64,000 nucleotides of DNA, from assembly GCF_014640155.1 (NCBI RefSeq), contig NZ_BMGK01000001.1, positions 248,001 to 312,000 on the forward strand, given 5' to 3'. The position numbers and the translations under genes were made by a program. Origin of the DNA: Planktosalinus lacus (lineage in GTDB: Bacteria; Bacteroidota; Bacteroidia; Flavobacteriales; Flavobacteriaceae). Within the stretch, counting starts at the first letter, position 1; each line of letters begins with the position of its first letter. This document shows, piece after piece, positions 34,957 through 43,211 of the stretch. The notes under the pieces are model-generated. The model searched no databases. It was not told the DNA's origin and saw only the letters and a program-made list of their open reading frames with translations.

Positions 34957-35046
34957 ATGCCAAGTGGTAAAAAAAGGAAAAGACACAAGGTAGCAACCCA
35001 TAAGCGCAAAAAGAGAAGTCGCGCTAATCGCCATAAGAAAAAGTAG
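34957..35046 (+). CDS. 29-residue highly basic protein, candidate small ribosomal protein
   Basis: ATG at 34957 to TAG at 35044-35046 encodes 29 residues, beginning MPSGKKRKRHKVATHKRKKR and ending RHKKK, with more than half Lys/Arg/His and no acidic residue. Composition resembles very small ribosomal proteins (Thx, bL34/bL36-like). It lies 24 bases after HU and its stop codon is built into the terminator stem, so it is the last gene of the HU transcript. I recall near-identical small proteins in many Bacteroidota. It could correspond to the Flavobacterium-specific ribosomal protein bL38, but I cannot confirm that identity from memory. Confidence 0.8.
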   Translation: MPSGKKRKRHKVATHKRKKRSRANRHKKK

Positions 35047-35064
35047 TTTCTAACTACTTTTTTT
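35037..35064 (+). terminator. terminator of the HU / small basic gene transcript
   Basis: AAGTAGTT (35041-35048), loop TCT, AACTACTT (35052-35059) and a T-run. An 8-bp perfect stem that includes the stop codon of the 29-residue gene. Confidence 0.85.
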
Positions 35065-35161
35065 AGTTAAAAGAAAAACGTTCTTTGAAAAAGAAATTTT
35101 ACTGACATTCAATGGTTTTTGGGTAAACTATTTGTGTCAAATTAAGGTTTCACCGGGTATT

Positions 35162-35184
35162 TTTCTTACTTTATAAGTAAGAAA
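35162..35184 (+). promoter_or_regulatory. perfect 10-bp hairpin in the RNase E/G leader
   Basis: TTTCTTACTT, loop TAT, AAGTAAGAAA. It sits 81 bases before the GTG start of the RNase gene and has no T-tract, so it is not a terminator; a leader structure is more likely. The remainder of the 200-base region holds no gene. Confidence 0.5.
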
Positions 35185-35264
35185 CCTGTGAGAAATATTG
35201 TTTAATCCATCTGTCCTGAAATGCTTATAGAGCAATAAAACGGGGCGGATAAAAATTACTAAGA

Positions 35265-36806
35265 GTGAACTACGAATTATTTATCAGATCCAGTTCCTCA
35301 GAAGTTGATTTTGCCCTTCTTAAAGATGGAAAACTAATTGAATTGCATAAGGAAGAAGATGACAGTGAATTTGCTGTTGGTGACGTGTTTATCGCCAAAA
35401 CCCGCAAAACTGTTCCTGGTCTCAATGCCGCATTTGTTAATGTAGGATACGAAAAAGACGGATTCTTGCATTATCAGGATTTAGGGCCGCAACTCCCTTC
35501 CTTATTGAAATTCACAAAACTTGTAAGCACAGGTAAACTTAAAGATTACTCTTTAAAGAATTTCCCATTTGAGAAAGATATTGATAAAAATGGCAAGATA
35601 AACGATGCCATCAAATCAAATCAATCCATTTTGGTTCAAATAGTAAAAGAACCTATCTCCACCAAAGGACCCAGAATAAGTTCTGAGTTATCATTGGCAG
35701 GGAGGTATATCGTTTTGGTTCCATTTTCAGATCGTGTTTCTATTTCTCAAAAAATAGAATCAAAAGAAGAAAAAGAACGCTTAAAACGATTGGTACAAAG
35801 CATCCGGCCAAAAGGCTTTGGTGTTATTATTAGAACCGTAGCAGAGGGTAAAAAAGTAGCAGAACTGGACAAAGATTTACAAAACTTGCTTGACCGCTGG
35901 TCTGCAATGTGTAAAAAGCTACAAAACGCGCATCACCCTTCAAAAGTAATGAGTGAAATGAACAGAGGCTTGTCCCTTATCAGGGATTTACTCAATGATT
36001 CTTTCACGGCCATACATATTGATGACGAAGCGCTTTACTTAAAAATTAAAGATTATGTGCACGAAGTTGCACCACAAAAAGAATCAATCGTTAGGTTGTA
36101 TGACTCCAAGGTTCCCATTTTTGAAAAATTTGGTATTGAAAGACAAATAAAAACGTCTTTTGGTCGCACTGTTTCAGGAAGTAAAGGAGCCTATTTGGTA
36201 ATTGAACACACTGAAGCCCTGCATGTTGTTGATGTAAACAGCGGTAACCGCTCTAACAAATCAGACAGCCAGGAAGCCACAGCACTTGAAGTCAATATAA
36301 TCGCAGCAACAGAGTTGGCTCGCCAACTCCGACTGCGCGATATGGGAGGGATTATTGTAGTCGATTTTATCGACATGTCAAATCCAAACCACAGAAAGCA
36401 ACTTTACAATCACTTACGTGATGAAATGAAAGATGACCGGGCAAAACATAAAATTTTGCCTCCCAGTAAATTTGGATTGATCCAAATTACACGACAACGT
36501 GTTAGACCTGAAATGAATATTAAAACCCGAGAGCTTGATCCTAACGGCGAAGCCGGAGAAATTGAGGCTCCTATTTTAATCATAGACAGGATTAACAGTG
36601 ATTTAAAAAGATTAATTAAAAAAGACTATAAAAAGATTACATTAAACACACATCCTTTTATAGCAGCCTTCTTAATAAAAGGCTTTCCATCGATTCGTTC
36701 TAAATGGTTTTTAGAACATAAAAAATGGGTAAAAATTCAACCAAGAGATGCTTACACCTATCTCGAATACCACTTTATTGATAAAGATGGTAAAGAGATA
36801 AAATAA
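35265..36806 (+). CDS. rng: ribonuclease E/G family endoribonuclease
   Basis: 513 residues starting at GTG (35265), which gives the conserved MNYELFIRSSSSEVDFALL start. An S1 domain (about 35-125), the RNase H-like/catalytic region with the Mg-binding aspartates in VVDVNSGN (about 323-330) and IIVVDFIDM (about 364-372), and the RQRVRP stretch are present. The Cys-Pro-x-Cys zinc-link that normally follows RQRxRP in RNase E/G is missing; the protein reads RQRVRPEMNIKTRELDPN. No long C-terminal degradosome scaffold is attached. It processes rRNA and mRNA in the cytoplasm. Confidence 0.94.
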   Translation: MNYELFIRSSSSEVDFALLKDGKLIELHKEEDDSEFAVGDVFIAKTRKTVPGLNAAFVNVGYEKDGFLHYQDLGPQLPSLLKFTKLVSTGKLKDYSLKNFPFEKDIDKNGKINDAIKSNQSILVQIVKEPISTKGPRISSELSLAGRYIVLVPFSDRVSISQKIESKEEKERLKRLVQSIRPKGFGVIIRTVAEGKKVAELDKDLQNLLDRWSAMCKKLQNAHHPSKVMSEMNRGLSLIRDLLNDSFTAIHIDDEALYLKIKDYVHEVAPQKESIVRLYDSKVPIFEKFGIERQIKTSFGRTVSGSKGAYLVIEHTEALHVVDVNSGNRSNKSDSQEATALEVNIIAATELARQLRLRDMGGIIVVDFIDMSNPNHRKQLYNHLRDEMKDDRAKHKILPPSKFGLIQITRQRVRPEMNIKTRELDPNGEAGEIEAPILIIDRINSDLKRLIKKDYKKITLNTHPFIAAFLIKGFPSIRSKWFLEHKKWVKIQPRDAYTYLEYHFIDKDGKEIK

Positions 36807-36853
36807 AAAAAGCGCTGATTCCTGAACTTGTTTCCGGATTTCAGCGCTTTTTG
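36807..36853. terminator. bidirectional terminator between rng and sdhB
   Basis: AAAAAGCGCTGA (36807-36818) pairs with TCAGCGCTTTTT (36841-36852); 12-bp perfect stem with a 22-base loop, serving convergent genes. Confidence 0.85.
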
Positions 36854-36873
36854 CGTTTATATACTTTTAGAAT

Positions 36874-37620
36874 CTATCCTTTCAAACTCGCACTCATATA
36901 CTCCCTGTTCATACGGGCGATGTTTTCCAGCGAAATACCTTTAGGACATTCAATCTCACAGGCACCGGTATTGGAGCAGTTTCCAAAACCTTCTTCATCC
37001 ATTTGGCGCACCATGTTGAGCACACGGTCTGTCGCTTCTATTTTTCCTTGTGGTAATAGGGCAAACTGCGATACTTTTGCCGAAACAAACAACATCGCAG
37101 AGGCATTTTTACAAGCTGCCACACACGCTCCGCACCCAATGCAAGTTGCGGCATCAAACGCCTTGTCTGCATCGTGCTTGTTGACCGGAATCGCATTGGC
37201 GTCAATGGTATTCCCGGAAGTATTTACTGAAATAAATCCGCCGGCATGTTGGATTCTGTCAAACGAACTTCTGTCAACAATCAAATCCTTAATTACCGGA
37301 AATGCTTTCGCCCTGAAAGGTTCTATATAAATAGTGTCACCATCTTTAAAGGTGCGCATGTGCAACTGGCAGGTAGTAATCATTCTGTCCGGCCCATGGG
37401 GCTCACCGTTAATTTGCAATGAGCAAGACCCGCAAATGCCTTCACGGCAATCGTGATCAAATGCAACCGGCTCTTCACCTTTATTGTTCAATTGTTCATT
37501 GAGCATATCGAGCATGTCAAGAAAAGACATATCAGGTGAAACATCATCAATTTTATAGTCAACTATTCTTCCTTTTTTACCGGCATCAGACTGACGCCAT
37601 ATTTTTAGGGTTAAATTCAT
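36874..37620 (-). CDS. sdhB: succinate dehydrogenase / fumarate reductase iron-sulfur subunit
   Basis: 248 residues. Plant-type 2Fe-2S ligands Cys58, Cys63, Cys66 and Cys84, then Cys160-IG-Cys163-GA-Cys166-VAA-Cys170 and the [17 protein letters not shown] stretch carry the 4Fe-4S and 3Fe-4S clusters. Transfers electrons from SdhA flavin to the membrane subunit of complex II. Last gene of sdhCAB, 66 bases after sdhA. Confidence 0.96.
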   Translation of the reverse strand: MNLTLKIWRQSDAGKKGRIVDYKIDDVSPDMSFLDMLDMLNEQLNNKGEEPVAFDHDCREGICGSCSLQINGEPHGPDRMITTCQLHMRTFKDGDTIYIEPFRAKAFPVIKDLIVDRSSFDRIQHAGGFISVNTSGNTIDANAIPVNKHDADKAFDAATCIGCGACVAACKNASAMLFVSAKVSQFALLPQGKIEATDRVLNMVRQMDEEGFGNCSNTGACEIECPKGISLENIARMNREYMSASLKG

Positions 37621-37686
37621 AATTTTTAGACTTTAATGGTGAGTATTGAGAGTTAGTCTATTCTCTAACATCTCAAGTCTCTAATC

Positions 37687-39690
37687 TTATTTATAGCTAC
37701 GCGTAACCAGTTTAATATTTTCAAAATTCAATTCCTCTTTATGCAATACTGCTTCGCTGGGTTTTCCTTTGTATTTCCACGCAGCCACATAGGCAAAGTT
37801 TTCATCATCACGCAACGCCTCGCCTTCTTCAGTTTGATATTCTTCACGGAAGTGACCTCCACACGATTCATTTCTGTGTAAAGCATCTTTTGCGAAAAGC
37901 TCTCCAAGCTCCAGAAAATCTGCAACACGCATTGCTTTTTCCAACTCCTGGTTTAATTTATCTGCGGCGCCGGGAACTCTCACTTCTTTGTAAAATTCAT
38001 CACGCAAAGCTGCAATTTCTTCAATGGCTTCATTCAATCCTTTGGCATTTCTTGCCATCCCTACTTTGTCCCACATGATTTTTCCAAGGCGTTTGTGGAA
38101 ATGGTCCACGGTTTTAGTCCCTTTGTTATTCATAAAGTGTTCTATCTGTGCCCTTACATTTTTTTCAGCAGCTTCAAACTCGGGCAAGTCGGTTGAGATT
38201 TTCCCGGTGCGAATGTCATTTGCAAGGTAATTCCCGATTGTATAAGGAAGCACAAAATAACCATCAGCCAGTCCCTGCATTAATGCAGAAGCTCCCAAAC
38301 GGTTCGCACCGTGATCAGAGAAGTTGGCTTCGCCTATTGCATAACACCCTTCAATGGTGGTCATCAGGTTGTAATCTACCCATATGCCACCCATTGTGTA
38401 ATGCACGGCAGGATAAATCATCATTGGGGTTTCATACGGATTTTGATCCACAATCTTTTCATACATCTGGAACAGGTTTCCATATTTGTTGGCAACCACT
38501 TCTTTTCCCAGTTTTTGAACTAAGGTTTTATCGTTTTCGTCTAAATGTTTTATACGTGCTTGCTCTTTTCCATAACGCTCAATCGCTGAAGCGAAATCAA
38601 GATACACGGCCTCCCCTGTTTTATTGACACCAAATCCGGCATCGCAACGTTCTTTTGCAGCTCTGGAAGCTACATCACGCGGCACCAGGTTTCCGAAAGA
38701 AGGATATCTTCTTTCCAAATAATAGTCTCTGTCTTCTTCTTTTAAATCGGTGGGTTTTAATTTTCCTTCACGAATGGCTTTGGCGTCTTCCAGTTTTGCA
38801 GGCACCCAGATTCTACCATCATTACGTAAAGATTCAGACATCAATGTCAGTTTTGACTGATGGTCTCCCGAAACGGGAATACAAGTAGGGTGAATTTGTG
38901 TATAACAGGGGTTGGCAAAATAAGCACCTTTTTTATGAATTTTCCAGGCTGCCGTCACATTGCTTCCCATCGCATTGGTCGAAAGGAAAAACACGTTTCC
39001 ATACCCTCCGGTACCCAGTACCACAGCGTGTGCAGAATGTCTTTCAATTTCGCCTGTAACCAGGTTTCGGGCAATGATGCCTCTTGCTTTTCCGTCAACG
39101 ATGACCAAATCAAGCATCTCGTGACGGTTGTACATTTTTATTTTTCCGCGGCCTATCTGGCGGTTCATCGCTGAATAAGCACCCAATAAAAGTTGTTGCC
39201 CAGTTTGGCCTTTGGCATAAAAGGTTCTGGAAACCAAAACACCTCCAAAAGAGCGGTTGTCAAGCAAGCCGCCATATTCACGGGCAAAAGGCACGCCTTG
39301 AGCGACACACTGGTCAATGATGTTTGCTGAAACCTCAGCCAGGCGATAGACATTGGATTCGCGTGAGCGGTAGTCACCACCCTTTACAGTGTCATAGAAA
39401 AGACGGTAGGTTGAATCACCATCACCCTGATAGTTTTTAGCGGCATTGATTCCGCCTTGAGCGGCAATAGAGTGTGCACGACGCGGAGAATCCTGAAAAC
39501 AGAATGCTTTCACATTGTAACCCAACTCGGCCAGTGTTGCAGCAGCTGAACCACCGGCAAGCCCGGTTCCCACCACAATGACATCAATATTACGCTTGTT
39601 GGCTGGGTTTACCAGGTTTATTTTATTTTTATGATTGGTCCATTTTTCAGAAATGGAGCCTTCGGGTGTTTTTGAGTCTAAACTAGCCAT
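37687..39690 (-). CDS. sdhA: succinate dehydrogenase / fumarate reductase flavoprotein subunit
   Basis: 667 residues. N-terminal FAD-binding [21 protein letters not shown] (about 37-57), the covalent-flavin histidine His73 in [13 protein letters not shown], the HPTC substrate stretch and [21 protein letters not shown] near 450 are conserved. Oxidises succinate to fumarate at the inner membrane. The length and single-chain SdhC partner fit the non-proteobacterial type B complex of Bacteroidota. Lies 10 bases after sdhC. Confidence 0.97.
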   Translation of the reverse strand: MASLDSKTPEGSISEKWTNHKNKINLVNPANKRNIDVIVVGTGLAGGSAAATLAELGYNVKAFCFQDSPRRAHSIAAQGGINAAKNYQGDGDSTYRLFYDTVKGGDYRSRESNVYRLAEVSANIIDQCVAQGVPFAREYGGLLDNRSFGGVLVSRTFYAKGQTGQQLLLGAYSAMNRQIGRGKIKMYNRHEMLDLVIVDGKARGIIARNLVTGEIERHSAHAVVLGTGGYGNVFFLSTNAMGSNVTAAWKIHKKGAYFANPCYTQIHPTCIPVSGDHQSKLTLMSESLRNDGRIWVPAKLEDAKAIREGKLKPTDLKEEDRDYYLERRYPSFGNLVPRDVASRAAKERCDAGFGVNKTGEAVYLDFASAIERYGKEQARIKHLDENDKTLVQKLGKEVVANKYGNLFQMYEKIVDQNPYETPMMIYPAVHYTMGGIWVDYNLMTTIEGCYAIGEANFSDHGANRLGASALMQGLADGYFVLPYTIGNYLANDIRTGKISTDLPEFEAAEKNVRAQIEHFMNNKGTKTVDHFHKRLGKIMWDKVGMARNAKGLNEAIEEIAALRDEFYKEVRVPGAADKLNQELEKAMRVADFLELGELFAKDALHRNESCGGHFREEYQTEEGEALRDDENFAYVAAWKYKGKPSEAVLHKEELNFENIKLVTRSYK

Positions 39691-39700
39691 AGTATGAGTA

Positions 39701-40372
39701 TTAATTTAAGTGGTGATACAACGCAATGAAAATAAATCCAAGCGGAATAATGATGGCATAAGCGGTTGTAAAACCTTTTAAGGCTTTGGAATATTTATTA
39801 TTGAACCCCATTGATTGAAACGATGATTGAAAACCATGTATCAGGTGTAATGCCAGAAAGACAAAACCTACAATATACAAAACTGTTCTCCAGATTGGTT
39901 CAAAAGAATGCACTACATGATCATAATAACGGTAATTACCGGCAGCATCTAGCCCGCTCATATCACCTTCAATAAATTTAATATTAATCTCGGGAACCCA
40001 GAAATCGATGAAATGAATAACCAAAAATATCAAGATAAAACCACCGCTGTAGATCATATTGCGTGACATCCAGGAGGAATTAGCGCTACCGTTGTATCTG
40101 GCATAGGATATTTTTCGAGCATTGCGGTTTTTGATTTCAAGAACAAACCCCATAACAAAGTGAAAAACAACGCCAAAAATTAAGATAGGCTGAGCTACAT
40201 ATTGTACAAACCCATTTGTTCCCATAAAATGAGAAAATTCATTGAATGTTTCTGCGCTAAAAACTGAAGTAATATTGATGAAGAAATGTTGTGCTAAAAA
40301 GATGACTAAAAATAGTCCTGAAAGGGCCATTGCAAACTTTCTTGCAATAGTTGAATTTAAAAATCCGCTCAT
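39701..40372 (-). CDS. sdhC: succinate dehydrogenase cytochrome b subunit (type B, single chain)
   Basis: 223 residues with five hydrophobic segments. His29, His71, His120 and His176/His179 lie inside or at the ends of membrane helices and are candidates for ligating two haem b groups. A single fused anchor of this size, with no sdhD gene, is the type B architecture found in Bacteroidota and Wolinella fumarate reductase. It passes electrons to menaquinone. First gene of sdhCAB, with a well-matched promoter upstream. Confidence 0.94.
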   Translation of the reverse strand: MSGFLNSTIARKFAMALSGLFLVIFLAQHFFINITSVFSAETFNEFSHFMGTNGFVQYVAQPILIFGVVFHFVMGFVLEIKNRNARKISYARYNGSANSSWMSRNMIYSGGFILIFLVIHFIDFWVPEINIKFIEGDMSGLDAAGNYRYYDHVVHSFEPIWRTVLYIVGFVFLALHLIHGFQSSFQSMGFNNKYSKALKGFTTAYAIIIPLGFIFIALYHHLN

Positions 40373-40398
40373 TTGAATTTATTTAACTATAAGGTTTA

Positions 40399-40429
40399 CA
40401 AAAATACGATGATGGAAACTTATCTACAA
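40399..40429 (-). promoter_or_regulatory. consensus promoter of sdhCAB
   Basis: On the minus strand TTG (40429-40427), 20 bases, TATTTTTG (40406-40399), 26 bases before the sdhC ATG. This is among the best promoter matches in the window. Confidence 0.65.
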
Positions 40430-40831
40430 GCTAACTAAGGGTTAAAGTTGGCTATTTAGAATGGTTTTAAAGAGTTGTATGGTTTAATCGTATTTGTGTA
40501 TTAAAACTTTAATATTAAAGTGTCTATATAAAAATAAAGTAGGCATTAATTCTTAGTTGAGGTAGTAGAAAAATAAAATATAATTTCAATTATTTTAAAG
40601 CGGTGATTTTAGGGTTTAGCCTGTTTAAAAAAATAATTATGTTTTTGCTTTATTAGTGTCGAGAGTATCAATAAATACGATGCTAAATTTCAATGAAATT
40701 ACAAAAAACACAATCAATAAGCATAAAATTAGCAATTTAACATAAAATGGTTTTATAAATCTTTGAATATTACATATTTTTAGGCCCTAAATATTAAAAT
40801 TCAACTAATCCCTTAACTTAAACAAACATTT
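40430..40831. other. AT-rich divergent intergenic region (40373-40831 overall)
   Basis: The 459-base gap between sdhC and the first T9SS cargo gene contains the sdh promoter at its left end. The rest is AT-rich without an ORF, tRNA or obvious repeat. A weak TATTTTTA near 40775 may drive the plus-strand gene. No other structure was recognised. Confidence 0.5.
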
Positions 40832-43057
40832 ATGAAATTTAAAAATTACCTAAGTTTAGTTCTTTTGGTTTGCATTGTAAGCTTTACCAATGCGCAAGAA
40901 GAACCCAGACATAAAGCCACAGACTTTGGTTTTTATGCTTCCCCTACCTATGTGCCCAGTATTGCAGAACAAATGCGAAATGGCACTTTTATAGAGGGTT
41001 TAAGCGGTCGTGAAGGCAGAGAGCAAATAGATGGACCAGAAGTAAACCCAAAGCACAAACACGTAAACAATGTTATTCCCGGAAAAGGATTGCCAGCTGA
41101 AGGGCAAGGTGACCCATTAGTAAGAGCGATTGAAAATGCATTAAAGTACCCTGGTCGTGAGCCCATAAATGTAAATCCTAATGCTAACAACGGACCATCA
41201 TTTACACCTACAGATCCTACTATTACTGTTGGTCCGAACCATGTAATTGCCGGTTGGAATGTTGGGTTTAGGATTTTTAATAAGGATTTAACCCCAATCA
41301 CCAATTCAGCTTCGCTTAATACAATATTTAGTGGAACAGTAATAGGAGATCCAATTTTTCTTTATGATCACGAAGCAGATAGATTTGTTATTACTGAATT
41401 CAGTGGTTTAGGAGCAGGGCCGAATGGCTTTAAAGTAGCTATATCAGAAGGACCAGACCCAATAAATGATGGTTGGTTTGTATATCAAGGTCAGTTTAAT
41501 ACAGGACAGTTTCCTGACTATACTAAATTTTCAATTTGGCATGATGGGTACTATGTGACTGCAAATATTGGTAGTTCAAACAGATTATTTGTAGTTGAAA
41601 GAGAAAAAATGTTATTGGGAGAACCCGCACAATTCCAATCATTTCCGCTGCCTGGTATTGTAACATCAGGATTTTATAGTCCTCAAGTTCTTAGTGCAAT
41701 GGGAGATGATCTTCCAGAAACTGAAGCTACTGTCGTTTACCAGCAAGATGATGCCTGGGCAGGAGTTGCCTCAGACCATTTGAAGCTATGGACTGTTGAT
41801 GTAGATTGGGAAGTCCCTGCAAACTCAAGTATATCTTCTGCAGTTCAAGTGCCTGTAGCTCCATTTAATGGAGTTTTCAACGGAGGAAGTTTCTCAAATT
41901 TACCACAGCCAGGAGGTGGCCCGGCAATTGACGCCATGCAGGCTACAATTATGAATCAAGCTCAATTGCGAAAGTTTCCAACTTATAATTCTGCTGTTTT
42001 AAATTTTGTTGTCAGAGTTAATGCTAGCGGAACCAATCAGGCAGGAATTCGTTGGTATGAAATTCGTCAAGATGTTGGAGGAGGAGCTTGGACGATTCAC
42101 CAAGAAGGCACATACACATCTCCTGGAGAAAAAAGTGCATTTAATGGAAGTATGGCCATTGATGTTGATGGAAACATAGGTATGGCTTACTCTACTGTTG
42201 GAACAAGAGACGTTCAGGAAAAAATTGCGATTAAATATACCGGGAGACTTGCAAATGATCCGCTTGGAGACATGACAATTTCAGAAACAGAAATAGGGTT
42301 AAGTACTGCCAATAACACAAATACTCGCTATGCGGATTATTCACATACGGTAATAGACCCATTAGATGGATTAACTTTCTATAACAATAATGAGTTTTTC
42401 AATAACAATAGAAGAAACATTATCAGTTCTTTTAAAATTGCTCCAAATTTTGATAATGACTTAGGAGTTGTTCAGATTGTAACCCCGTTTAGTGGTCCTT
42501 TAACTGATGAAGAGGAGGTAACTGTAACCATCAGAAACTTCGGAACCCAGGTACAATCAAATTTTGATGTTTATTTCAATATTGATGGGGGTGCTAATGT
42601 TGTAGAAACTTTTACGGGAACTTTAGACCCACTGGAAAATGTAGAGTTTACTTTTACCGAAACAGCAGACCTAAGCACTGCCGGAGAAACATATTCTATC
42701 ACAGCAGGTACTGACCTATCAGGGGATGAAGATCCAAATAATGATGAAACTACCAAAGAAGTAGAAAATGAAACACTCAACATCAATGATATTCCACTTG
42801 AAAATGCTGATTTGATTGTTGTGAACCAAGGTAATAATCAATTTGAAGCAATTTTAACAACAAACCAAAACATTGAAAGCAAGGTTTTTATAGAAGTATA
42901 CAATGTTAGCGGCCAGGTGATTGCGTATAATTTATTGGAAAATAACAATGGAACTTACAGTTATAATCTTAATATGTCCTATGCAGCATCCGGTGTATAC
43001 CTTGTGAGAATAGGGACTGATACAAAGGGTTTAGTTAAGAGAATTATTGTAAAATAG
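40832..43057 (+). CDS. T9SS cargo protein with CARDB-like domain (paralogue 1)
   Basis: 741 residues: signal peptide (about 1-21, ending TNAQ), a large N-terminal beta-rich domain (to about 535) without a known catalytic motif, one CARDB-like Ig domain (about 540-645, LGVVQIVTPFSG to NNDETTKEV) and a C-terminal T9SS type A sorting domain ending SAAxGVYLVRIG-like and VKRIIVK. The N-terminal domain shares many stretches with the next gene (GFRIFNKD, PGIVTSGFYSPQVL, QQDDAWAG, LKLWTVDVDW), so they are paralogues. Surface or secreted; a seven-bladed-propeller-like fold is possible but unproven. Confidence 0.8.
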   Translation: MKFKNYLSLVLLVCIVSFTNAQEEPRHKATDFGFYASPTYVPSIAEQMRNGTFIEGLSGREGREQIDGPEVNPKHKHVNNVIPGKGLPAEGQGDPLVRAIENALKYPGREPINVNPNANNGPSFTPTDPTITVGPNHVIAGWNVGFRIFNKDLTPITNSASLNTIFSGTVIGDPIFLYDHEADRFVITEFSGLGAGPNGFKVAISEGPDPINDGWFVYQGQFNTGQFPDYTKFSIWHDGYYVTANIGSSNRLFVVEREKMLLGEPAQFQSFPLPGIVTSGFYSPQVLSAMGDDLPETEATVVYQQDDAWAGVASDHLKLWTVDVDWEVPANSSISSAVQVPVAPFNGVFNGGSFSNLPQPGGGPAIDAMQATIMNQAQLRKFPTYNSAVLNFVVRVNASGTNQAGIRWYEIRQDVGGGAWTIHQEGTYTSPGEKSAFNGSMAIDVDGNIGMAYSTVGTRDVQEKIAIKYTGRLANDPLGDMTISETEIGLSTANNTNTRYADYSHTVIDPLDGLTFYNNNEFFNNNRRNIISSFKIAPNFDNDLGVVQIVTPFSGPLTDEEEVTVTIRNFGTQVQSNFDVYFNIDGGANVVETFTGTLDPLENVEFTFTETADLSTAGETYSITAGTDLSGDEDPNNDETTKEVENETLNINDIPLENADLIVVNQGNNQFEAILTTNQNIESKVFIEVYNVSGQVIAYNLLENNNGTYSYNLNMSYAASGVYLVRIGTDTKGLVKRIIVK

Positions 43058-43082
43058 GCTACTCAATAGAACTCAAAACTTT

Positions 43083-43114
43083 AAAAGGCCGTTAATTTTT
43101 AACGGCTTTTTTTT
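43083..43114 (+). terminator. terminator after T9SS paralogue 1
   Basis: GCCGTTAA (43088-43095) pairs with TTAACGGC (43099-43106), followed by eight T; preceded by an A-run. Confidence 0.85.
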
Positions 43115-43211
43115 ATACCTATTTGGCAATAAATTATTTAATTCGACAATAGATGTTTAAAACCTAAAAAATAGTTAAATTTACTGGCAAGTAAAATTAA
43201 AACTAAAACTT

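Noticed and set aside
40373-40831. Possible regulatory RNA or origin in the AT-rich gap
   Set aside because: No conserved boxes, iterons or stable structure seen beyond promoter elements.
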